From NCBI GenBank assembly GCA_020809425.1, contig JAGGDC010000001.1, positions 1,935,001 through 1,999,000 on the forward strand: a stretch of 64,000 bases of DNA, written 5' to 3'. Of this stretch, positions 57,175 to 64,000 are shown piece after piece. A model generated the notes under the pieces. That model ran no database searches. It saw only the letters and a list, made by a program, of their open reading frames with translations, and was not told where the DNA came from. The position numbers and the translations under genes were made by a program. This DNA comes from Candidatus Synoicihabitans palmerolidicus (GTDB lineage Bacteria; Verrucomicrobiota; Verrucomicrobiia; Opitutales; Opitutaceae). Each line of letters begins with the position of its first letter. Positions within the stretch are counted from its first letter, which is position 1.

Positions 57175-59703
57175 ATGCAACCTCGAACACTCCTCCCCCT
57201 CCTTCTCGCGTTTGCACTTTCGGCAACCGCTCAATCCGTGCGTTGGCAACCCAACGGTGGCACTCTCCCTCGCGGCCAGAGTACCAATTTAGTGCTCATC
57301 TTCGAGAACTGCCAGCCCGTAGGTAATATCCCTTTGCCCACGGTCACAAATCTCAACATGGAAACTCCGCAGAGTGGCAGTCAGACCTCCCAGAACATCA
57401 TCAACGGCAAGATCACGTCTCAAAACCTGCTCTACTTTTCCTACCCCAGTATTCCTCAAAACGGTGCTCCGGTCTCGATTCCCTCGTTCACCGTGCAAAC
57501 CGACCGGGGCTCACTGAGAGTGCCCGCCGCTTCGTTCACGGTAGTGGAAGCTACGGTGGGCGAGACCTCTATCCCGGTGTCCTATGCGGCAAACTCCAAA
57601 CTAGAGGTGGGTCACGGTCCGCTCTGGGCCGGAGAGGTCGTTCCCGTCGATTACACGCTCAGTGTTTCCGCCCGCTTTCGCGCCAATCTCGGCGGTGAAC
57701 CCGCGTGGGATTCCGGTTCTCTCATTGTCGAGGAATGGTCGCAACCGACTCGGCGCAATGAAGGCACCGGCGCCGATGTCCGCAATTTGCTCACGTATTC
57801 AGCTCGCGGCTACATCAGCCAACCCGGCAATTACGAAATCCCATCCGTGCAACAACTGCTTAACATCGGCGTCCCCTCCTCAGGTTTCCTGCAGTCACTC
57901 CGCGCTGAACAATACTCCATCACCAGCGATTCTCCGTCCATCGTCGTACGTCCTTTGCCGTCTCCTTCTCCGAACAATTTCACCGGGGCCGTGGGTGACT
58001 TCACCATCACCTCCAAAGTCATCCCCGAAACCGCCGCCGTCGGTGAACCCGTCACATGGACACTCACCCTCAAGGGCACCGGAAATTGGCCCGAAATCTC
58101 GAGTCTGCCCGCCCGCGAAGTCTCCCGCTCTTTCCGCATCGTCCAACCCCAGGCCAATCGCGATACTGACGAAAGTAAGTTATTCGAAGGTTCGATTACC
58201 GAGGACGTGGTCCTGATCGCCACTCAAACGGGTTCATGCACTCTAATGCCCGTCGAATTCACATATTTCGATCCGCGCACCGGCAATTACCGCACCATTA
58301 CCACGCCGGAGACGGAACTGACCATCGACGGTTCAGCTCTCACTCCAACGACTCCTCAGACCACTTCCGCGCCCAACGCCGGTCTCCCCTCCTCCGGACG
58401 AGCTGATTCGGCCGCCGGCGATATCGACATCATCCGCGCTACTCCCGCCCCTGTCGCGCCCGCCGCGATTCCTCGCGACCCGCTGCCCGGTCAAGCTTCC
58501 GCCTTTCGTCCCCTCTCGCGTGATGTGATCCTCGGCAGCGCGATCGGCGTGGCCGCCCTGCTTCCACTTCTTTGGCTGACACTGAGCTGGCGCCACGCCC
58601 GTCATCACGATCAGGGGCGCCTCGCTCGCGAAGCACGCAAACGGATCTCCCGGCATATATCCGCCGTACAATCGGCGTCTAGCTCCGTCGAACGCGATCA
58701 AGCCCTCTTGCACTGGCAACATGACTGCGCCTGGCTCTGGCGGTCCCAACGCGCTGCTCCATCCGCCGATATGTTTGAGTGCGATTCAGAGTGGACTCTT
58801 CTCTGGCAGGAATCCGAACGAGCGCTCTACGGCGACAACGCGCCATTGGCCGTCGATTGGACAGACCGCGCCTTGAAAGCACTAGCCAACAAACGTGCTC
58901 CCCGGTTCTCCGTTCTTCGCGTTCTCGCGCTACGTCACTTGTTCCCCGCGTTCGCTATTCTCGGCATCTGCCTTTTGGCGACCGACGGACACGCCGCCGA
59001 TGATCCTATTGAGGCCTACTCCGAAGGCGACTTCGCTGCCGCGGCCGATACGTGGGCCAGCGCCGCAACGGACAATTCCCTCGACTGGATTGCGCATCAC
59101 AACCTCGCCCTTGCCCTCGCCCAACAAAATCGCTGGGACGAAGCAGGCGCCCAAGCCGCAGTCGCCTTCGTGCAAAACCCGCGCGATCCGTCCGTGCGTT
59201 GGCATCTCAACTATACCCTGGAACGCAGCGGCTACACCCCACCCGTCATCGGCACGTTCACGAACCCCGGCAGGATCGAAAAATTGGCTCGAGAAGCTTC
59301 TCCCGCGGAATGGCAGCGTTTGCTACTCGGTGGCCTGCTGCTTGGCGTAATCGCTCTCGCACTCGTCCTGGGCCACGCGTACGGCATGCCATTTGGCGCC
59401 TGGCAATTTACCGCCTGGTTCCTCGGAGTCGTTTCCGTCGCCGTCATGATCACCGCCGTGGCGAGTATCCAAACATGGGGACTGACCGCCGACGCTCGCG
59501 CCGTACTCACTTGGCGAGCGGGGCAACTGCGATCCATCCCTACCGACCTCAAAGGCGAACAACAGACCACCGCCCTTTCCGCCGGCTCACTTGCCGTCGT
59601 GGAAAAGGCATTCCTCGGCTGGCAGCAAATTTCCTTCCCCAACGGCCAAACCGGCTGGATCCGCCAGGAAGAACTGGTGCCTCTCTGGACGTCAAAACCT
59701 TAG
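57175..59703 (+). CDS. batD: BatD-like oxygen tolerance protein fused to TPR and SH3-like domains
   Basis: The 842-residue protein has a signal peptide (TLLPLLLAFALSATAQSVRW). A long beta-rich BatD region follows (LVLIFENCQPVGNIPLPTVT, VGETSIPVSYAANSKLEVGH, PLPSPSPNNFTGAVGDFTIT, AVGEPVTWTLTLKGTGNWPE). It has a membrane helix near residue 450 (VILGSAIGVAALLPLLWLTL). The C-terminal part resembles BatE: a membrane segment, a TPR-like stretch (YSEGDFAAAADTWASAATDN), two further helices and an SH3-like end (AFLGWQQISFPNGQTGWIRQ). The ATG at 57175 was preferred over an overlapping GTG at 57169. Confidence 0.88.
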   Translation: MQPRTLLPLLLAFALSATAQSVRWQPNGGTLPRGQSTNLVLIFENCQPVGNIPLPTVTNLNMETPQSGSQTSQNIINGKITSQNLLYFSYPSIPQNGAPVSIPSFTVQTDRGSLRVPAASFTVVEATVGETSIPVSYAANSKLEVGHGPLWAGEVVPVDYTLSVSARFRANLGGEPAWDSGSLIVEEWSQPTRRNEGTGADVRNLLTYSARGYISQPGNYEIPSVQQLLNIGVPSSGFLQSLRAEQYSITSDSPSIVVRPLPSPSPNNFTGAVGDFTITSKVIPETAAVGEPVTWTLTLKGTGNWPEISSLPAREVSRSFRIVQPQANRDTDESKLFEGSITEDVVLIATQTGSCTLMPVEFTYFDPRTGNYRTITTPETELTIDGSALTPTTPQTTSAPNAGLPSSGRADSAAGDIDIIRATPAPVAPAAIPRDPLPGQASAFRPLSRDVILGSAIGVAALLPLLWLTLSWRHARHHDQGRLAREARKRISRHISAVQSASSSVERDQALLHWQHDCAWLWRSQRAAPSADMFECDSEWTLLWQESERALYGDNAPLAVDWTDRALKALANKRAPRFSVLRVLALRHLFPAFAILGICLLATDGHAADDPIEAYSEGDFAAAADTWASAATDNSLDWIAHHNLALALAQQNRWDEAGAQAAVAFVQNPRDPSVRWHLNYTLERSGYTPPVIGTFTNPGRIEKLAREASPAEWQRLLLGGLLLGVIALALVLGHAYGMPFGAWQFTAWFLGVVSVAVMITAVASIQTWGLTADARAVLTWRAGQLRSIPTDLKGEQQTTALSAGSLAVVEKAFLGWQQISFPNGQTGWIRQEELVPLWTSKP

Positions 59704-60008
59704 ACCGTTAGAAGAGCAAGGTTAACGGATTGCGCACGGACGACTCCGCCTGATCATCGCTATCGGCCCGAAAAAACGCAGCGACCTGGACTTCGCCAGT
59801 ACTAATCTCGTCGCGGCGGAGTCAGCCACCATTGGTAGCTTCGCCATGATTTGGGGTCTGGCATCGTTCCGCCGTCGCCTTTTCCTCGAAGCACAACGAA
59901 GCAGACCTCAGGGCATACTTGAGTGTCACACGACTCCCCTCTCCGGGATACTCATCTCTGTGAAATCCCTGCCCGTCGGCTCATTTACTCCGTTGGCCGC
60001 GATTCGAT
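59704..60008. other. Intergenic region after the Bat operon
   Basis: About 305 bases between convergent batD and the NUDIX gene. No motif-bearing open frame, RNA or strong T-tailed hairpin was recognised. Confidence 0.5.
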
Positions 60009-60579
60009 CTAGTCATTCGACCAGGCCAACGTCTTTCGAGCCATGCGTCGCATTGACTCTTCTGCATTATATTCGGTCATCCGCTTGATATCGATCCATG
60101 CCAAATCGTGTGACTCATCCGAAATTATCAGCGCCTCCTCCGGATCCGCCTCGACCATGAAGCGTATGTCGTAGTGCCAATGTTCCGGTTCATCCTTGCG
60201 TGCGGGAATACGATGGCGATCGACGTCAAAAATGACCGGTGAAACCATGCGCAGTCGCGTGAGACCACTTTCCTCCCCCACTTCCTTCATCGCCACCCCT
60301 GCGATATCCAGATCGCCGTCGGCATGCCCCCCCTAGTTGCAGCCACAAATTCAACTTGCGGTGATGGGTTAACAACACCCGTGTGCGGCTTGGATCCACG
60401 ACCACGACCCACGCCGATCCGGTCAAATGCCCCACCGCCAGAGTCCGTTCGGCACAACGCGGTTCGGACTCCACGAAACTAACCATATTGGTTAGCATCG
60501 TCTCTTCATGTTCGTCCGCCACGCGCTCGGCGTGCGCTCGCAACAACCGCAGGAGGAGTGTTCGATCAGCCTTATTCAT
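60009..60579 (-). pseudogene. NUDIX hydrolase, one frameshift in a G7 run
   Basis: The N-terminal part (MNKADRTLLLRLLRAHAERV, GSAWVVVVDPSRTRVLLTHH, RKLNLWLQLGG) breaks at seven consecutive G on the coding strand (60327-60333). Six would continue as HADGDLDIAGVAMKEVGEES, giving a Nudix box of the form GX5EX7REUXEEXGU with slight variation (VAMKEVGEESGL). The rest (VSPVIFDVDRHRIPARKDEP, EHWHYDIRFMVEAD) runs to 60009. The start overlaps the end of the LOG gene by 8 bases. The break may be real, slippage or sequencing error. Confidence 0.8.
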
Positions 60580-60936
60580 CACTCGAATCCCAAAGTTTAT
60601 CCGCCACAAAAGTTTCCGGCTGCGCCCACAAGGGCCACACCTCATCAACCGTGCTCGCCACGCCAAATAATTTCCTCAACCCAACCGACTTAAAACGTTC
60701 CTTCACCATACGTTCCATAAAACGAAGTAAGTCATCGTAGAATCCGTCTGGATTGAGCAACACCAGCGGCTTGCGACTTAACGCCAATTCGCGCTCCACC
60801 ATGATCTAGCTGACTTCCTCCAACGTGCCAATGCCGCCGGGCAACGTGATAAACCCATCCGCCCGTTCGGCCATCACTTGTTTGCGTTCTCTCATCGACT
60901 CCACGGTCACCAATTCATTCGCTGCGTGGTAAGCTA

Positions 60937-62634
60937 GAGCGTGTCCCACAAGCGCAAGAGGTTGTAGAAGAGGAGGTAGCGTAAAAATAAAGAGGCCGAA
61001 ACCGGGAGGATTTCCTGGTTTCGGCACAAAAACGGCGTGTATAATTTGGTGTGAACAATACTATCGAAGCCGTCGCCCCGGAAGTTGCCCTGCAAACCTG
61101 GCTGCGTCCAGACCTGACTCCGGTCGGACCCAACAAAGATTACGCCGCGTTTGGCGATCAACTGGCGGGGCTCGACCAGTTGCTGGCCAACAGTCATTTG
61201 GAAGCGGTGGCCGTGGACTTTGCCCGGGAAAACTGGCGGGGCCGGGTTGCCGCGACACCTGCAGTTCGCGCGCAAGGCGCTGCGGGTGCAAGTATTGCGC
61301 ATGATGCTCGGAAATCTCAGCTTGCGTAAACTTTCCCTAAGCATCGCCTCCCGCGATCTGTTGGCCGACTTTTGCGGAGCGCGCCGGATCGACGACATCA
61401 AGGGGGTCTCCAAAAGCGTGCTGGAGCGTGCGTCCAAATGCTTCACCGCCGGGCAGGTGCGCAGGATGAGCCAAGTCTTTATCGAGATGTGCTGGTGAGG
61501 CGGACCGGGCGAGCGAACTGTGACTGGCTGCGGCGCAGCCGATGGATACGTGCCTGGTGGACTCGACCTGCCTGCAGGCCAACATCCATTTCCCGGTCGA
61601 CTGGGTGCTCTTTCGTGACGTGAGCCGCACCCCCCTGCTCAAGGCGGTGAAACTGATCCGTGCAGCGGGGTTGCGGTGTCGGATGCCGAACGAGCCGCCA
61701 GTCTTTGCCAAGTAGATGAATCGGTGGTGCATCGCGATGACCCACAGCCGACGGCGAAGCGGGCCTTCAGTGAGCGCCAGGCCACCCGCATCATTGCGCG
61801 CATCGACGCCATGCTCGAGCAACTGCCGGCCGCGATCAAACAGGCCCACGAACGCATCATCGGCGCGCGACCAGTGCCCAACGCCGAGAAGATCCTCAGC
61901 GTCTACGAACCCGACGTGCAGACCGTGGTCCGGGGCAAGGCGTCCGGCGAGGTCGAGTTTGGCAACACCCTCATGATCAGTGAGAACGTGACGGGGTTGA
62001 TCACCGATTGGCAGTTGTATCAGGGAATGGCTCCGGCCGAATGGCGTCAGTTCGACCAGAGCCTCGAGCGCCAGAAGCAGTTTGACCTGAGCACCCCGAT
62101 CAAAGCGGCGAGCACCGACCGAGGCTTCTCGACCAAACGGCTGTGCGAACGCTTGGCCGAAGCCGACATTTATGACGCCACTTGCCCCCGCGATCCGCAG
62201 CTGCTGCAACGGCGCATGCAGGAGCCGCAGTTCGTGGCGCTCCAATATCGCCGGGCTTCGACGGAAGCCCGCATCGCCATCATCAAGCAACGCCAAGGCA
62301 AGCGATTGAGAGCCAGAGGCTTCACGAATCGCTACCTGGCGGTAGCCTGGAGCATCCTCGGTCACAACCTGTGGCTCATCGCCCGACTGCTGGCCGACCA
62401 ACCACCGCAGGCCCAAGCCGCGTAAAATCATCAAGCCTACTCCAACGATGAACAATAAACCGACTGCCGAAGGTTCCCTCATGGAAACGATCCAGGCACT
62501 GACTGCTGCGACACCACCTTTTGCTAGCTCATTGCATTTGCGCGTGCCTAAATCCGCCATTGGTAGTCGGAAATCCGCTCAAAAAATCGGCTTTCCTGTC
62601 CCCCTTCCAAAATCAGTGTAAATGGGACACGCTC
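60937..62634 (+). mobile_element. ISx copy 5, with 7-bp target duplication
   Basis: Terminal repeats GAGCGTGTCCCA at 60937-60948 and its complement at 62623-62634 enclose a 1.70-kb copy with internal deletions. The flanks are identical, TAAGCTA at 60930-60936 and 62635-62641. This defines the target duplication and the exact ends of ISx. A subterminal hairpin (GCCGAAACC at 60995-61003 and GGTTTCGGC at 61017-61025) is shared with other copies. Confidence 0.93.
61051..62425 (+). pseudogene. ISx DDE-type transposase, broken (copy 5)
   Basis: It starts at a GTG (NNTIEAVAPEVALQTWLRPD). An 11-bp-scale deletion near 61242 shifts the frame, and further shifts occur near 61495 and 61535. An in-frame TAG at 61713 and a deletion of about 80 bases near 61757 relative to copy 1 add to the damage. 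Unlike copies 1, 3 and 4 it lacks the AAAG duplication (GVSKSVLERASKCFTAGQVR reads through). The C-terminal half from 61780 to 62425 is open and carries the DDE motifs. Confidence 0.8.
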
Positions 62635-62948
62635 TAAGCTAACTCACGGACGTTCATAAATTCAGGAATCACCCCCAAGACGTAACCACCAGCCGCATGG
62701 ACGCCTCGTGCCACCTTTCCCATCGTCCCGGCATTGCCTCCACCGTAGATCAATCCCCAACCTCGCTCGGCCAATCCACGTCCAATGGCCGCGCCCGCTT
62801 CGTAATACTTCGGATCCAACTCCCGACTGGATGAACAATAAACACACAACAATTTCATCATAACGTCCCCAACGGATGAACACACTTAACCGTCAATGTC
62901 ATTCCAGAATCGCCCACATCTCCCATCTGAGTACATCCGTGACTATCC

Positions 62949-63752
62949 GTGATTGAAAAAACGCCCTCCCCGACCGGGTTACTTCACCTGGGACATGCTC
63001 GCACGTTCTGGCTTGCAGCCCAACGAGCGGCGACCGTCCAAGGCACCTTGCTCCTCCGTAATGACGATCTCGATACGGCTCACTGTCGTCCGGAGTTCAT
63101 CGACGCATTTGAGTCCGACCTCTCTTGGCTCGGCCTTAACTGGCACTCTCCGATGGTTCATCAAAGTCGTAGACTCGAAATCTACCGCTCCGCACTGAAC
63201 AAGCTTCACGCGATTGGAGCCATTTACCCGTGTCACCGTTCCCGTCGAGAAGTGGCCGCGGCCGCTTCGGCTCCCCACGAGGACGGGCTCAATGACGAGC
63301 CTCTCTATCCTTCCTCATGGCGCCCCGAGGAGACAATCGCCATACTCGCACCGACCGCGCCCGTCACCTGCAACTGGCGCTTTCGTGTCCCGGATGGCGA
63401 AGTAGTCTCGTTTCTAGATCGAGCCGCCGGACCTCAACACGCCACGGCGGGCCGCGACTTTGGTGACTTTTTGGTCTGGCGCAAAGATGACGTGCCCAGC
63501 TACCAACTCGCCTGTGCTGTGGATGATGGTGAGATGGGCATCACCGAGGTAGTGCGAGGAGCCGACCTGATTACATCCACCTTCCGCCAATTGCTCCTAC
63601 TTCGCGCGCTGTCATTGCCAACGCCAATCTACTACCACGCTCCGCTTATGACCGATGAGCACGAGGAACGGCTCGCCAAACGTCACGATGCGCTAAGCTT
63701 GCGCGAGTCTGGAGTCTCAGTTTCTGAAATTATCGACCGCTTCCGAGCATGA
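62949..63752 (+). CDS. gluQ: Glutamyl-Q tRNA(Asp) synthetase
   Basis: This truncated glutamyl-tRNA synthetase paralogue attaches glutamate to queuosine in the anticodon of tRNA-Asp. The 267-residue protein has the class I signature PSPTGLLHLGHARTFW, the family block LLRNDDLDTAHCRPEFIDAF, DLSWLGLNW, FLVWRKDDVPSYQLACAVDD and a KMSKS-like LAKRHDALSLRE. There is no anticodon-binding domain, which separates it from GltX. The GTG at 62949 is the likely start. The zinc-site cysteines of some family members are reduced here to a single visible YPCHRS. Confidence 0.9.
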   Translation: MIEKTPSPTGLLHLGHARTFWLAAQRAATVQGTLLLRNDDLDTAHCRPEFIDAFESDLSWLGLNWHSPMVHQSRRLEIYRSALNKLHAIGAIYPCHRSRREVAAAASAPHEDGLNDEPLYPSSWRPEETIAILAPTAPVTCNWRFRVPDGEVVSFLDRAAGPQHATAGRDFGDFLVWRKDDVPSYQLACAVDDGEMGITEVVRGADLITSTFRQLLLLRALSLPTPIYYHAPLMTDEHEERLAKRHDALSLRESGVSVSEIIDRFRA

Positions 63753-63761
63753 CCCTCAAGG

Positions 63762-64000
63762 TTACTCTTCCGACACTGTTTCCCGCCAATCAACCAGCTC
63801 CAACTGCATCAATTTGCGATCGTTGAAATGGTTCCAGTGCAGATGCACCGCGAGATCCAATGGCGTCTGATGCGGTGGCAAACGATCAGCCATTTTCCAC
63901 GCCACGCCAAATAGTCGACGGCCGCGTTCATCCTCAACATTGAACCGAAAATGCACGCCCTTGAAAACATCGGGGCGATATCGCAGCACTACTCCACGTA
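63762..64000 (-). CDS. recJ: Single-stranded-DNA-specific exonuclease RecJ, C-terminal end (partial)
   Basis: The frame is open to the window edge and ends with TGA-type stop at 63762. The residues YRPDVFKGVHFRFNVEDERG, LFGVAWKMADRLPP and LAVHLHWNHFNDRKLMQLEL match the OB-fold end of RecJ, a 5'-3' single-strand exonuclease used in recombination and repair. Only about 78 residues lie in the window, so the catalytic DHH domains are not seen. It converges with gluQ. Confidence 0.8.
   Translation of the reverse strand, partial: RGVVLRYRPDVFKGVHFRFNVEDERGRRLFGVAWKMADRLPPHQTPLDLAVHLHWNHFNDRKLMQLELVDWRETVSEE

Larger units (their letters stand above)
60572..62858 (-). pseudogene. LOG family protein (cytokinin riboside 5'-monophosphate phosphoribohydrolase type), split by ISx
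   Basis: The 5' part (62858 to 62635) reads MKLLCVYCSSSRELDPKYYE, GWGLIYGGGNAGTMGKVARG and GYVLGVIPEFMNVRELA. ISx copy 5 then interrupts it. The 3' part resumes at 60936 with YHAANELVTVESMRERKQVM, ERADGFITLPGGIGTLEEVS. These contain the LOG motifs PGGxGTxxE and the catalytic arginine/glutamate region. A TAG at 60806-60808 follows, then the same frame continues to the end (LSRKPLVLLNPDGFYDDLLR). Removing the IS and one 7-bp duplicate restores the reading frame apart from the TAG. Confidence 0.9.

Noticed and set aside
1..64000. CRISPR arrays, tRNA or rRNA genes
   Set aside because: No regularly spaced direct repeats were seen, and no cloverleaf-like sequence with tRNA consensus boxes was recognised by eye.

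Overview
The window is GC-rich bacterial DNA that looks like the phylum Verrucomicrobiota, most likely class Opitutia (Opitutaceae-like). The reasons are the protein style and gene content: exosortase, a DUF6807 (PmoA-like) protein, a delta-60-repeat protein, a Bat aerotolerance operon, and STN/TonB receptors with FecI/FecR partners. There are no tRNA, rRNA or CRISPR arrays. The window mixes intact housekeeping genes with many broken accessory genes and insertion sequences. That is the pattern of a genome in recent decay, for example a host-associated lineage. Ascidian-associated Opitutaceae such as Candidatus Synoicihabitans have genomes described this way, but nothing here allows a genus assignment.

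Layout. 0.1-3 kb: HPr, TatD nuclease and an M32 carboxypeptidase. 3.1-8 kb: an IS graveyard (IS110 with a structured upstream region, ISAs1, a 1.83-kb element called ISx here, and an IS30 remnant). 8.1-13.3 kb: a DUF6807 gene, a hypothetical gene coupled to aroC, and a frameshifted type II secretion-like secretin. 13.3-17.9 kb: a truncated ISx, a sugar-transferase remnant, a lipoamide-dehydrogenase-like enzyme, hisA, a broken M42 peptidase and a 147-bp palindromic mini-element. 18-25.2 kb: intact genes (bifunctional nuclease, tRNA-dihydrouridine synthase, sufT, sppA, a conserved unknown, a dapF-like gene, a redoxin). 25.3-30 kb: IS630, a TPR protein, and an exosortase gene cut by ISx. 30.1-33.8 kb: pnp, rpsO and a DciA-like gene. 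33.8-39.2 kb: a truncated ISx fused to a dying complex I cluster (nuoD-I-H-M-N). 39.4-43.7 kb: a dead sigma/FecR/TonB-receptor trio. 43.8-48.4 kb: an acyl carrier protein, a delta-60 protein, an IS3 remnant, a broken ketosynthase and a receiver-kinase. 48.6-52 kb: rmuC, small broken genes, an HTH gene flanked by two matching 21-bp palindromes, and a release-factor-like protein. 52-59.7 kb: an intact MoxR-DUF58-Bat operon. 59.7-64 kb: NUDIX, a LOG gene split by ISx with a 7-bp target duplication, gluQ and the end of recJ.

ISx is the dominant force in the window. There are five copies plus the palindromic derivative, with 12-bp terminal inverted repeats and a 7-bp target duplication. No copy here has an intact transposase. 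Three copies share the same 4-bp disabling duplication, so they apparently spread as defective elements moved in trans. Several copies sit at the edges of deletions (exosortase, sugar transferase, nuoD), which suggests IS-driven loss of an exopolysaccharide/exosortase locus and of a complex I operon. Some single-base frameshifts, especially two in G7 runs, could instead be sequencing errors. The nonsense codons and internal deletions are harder to explain that way.
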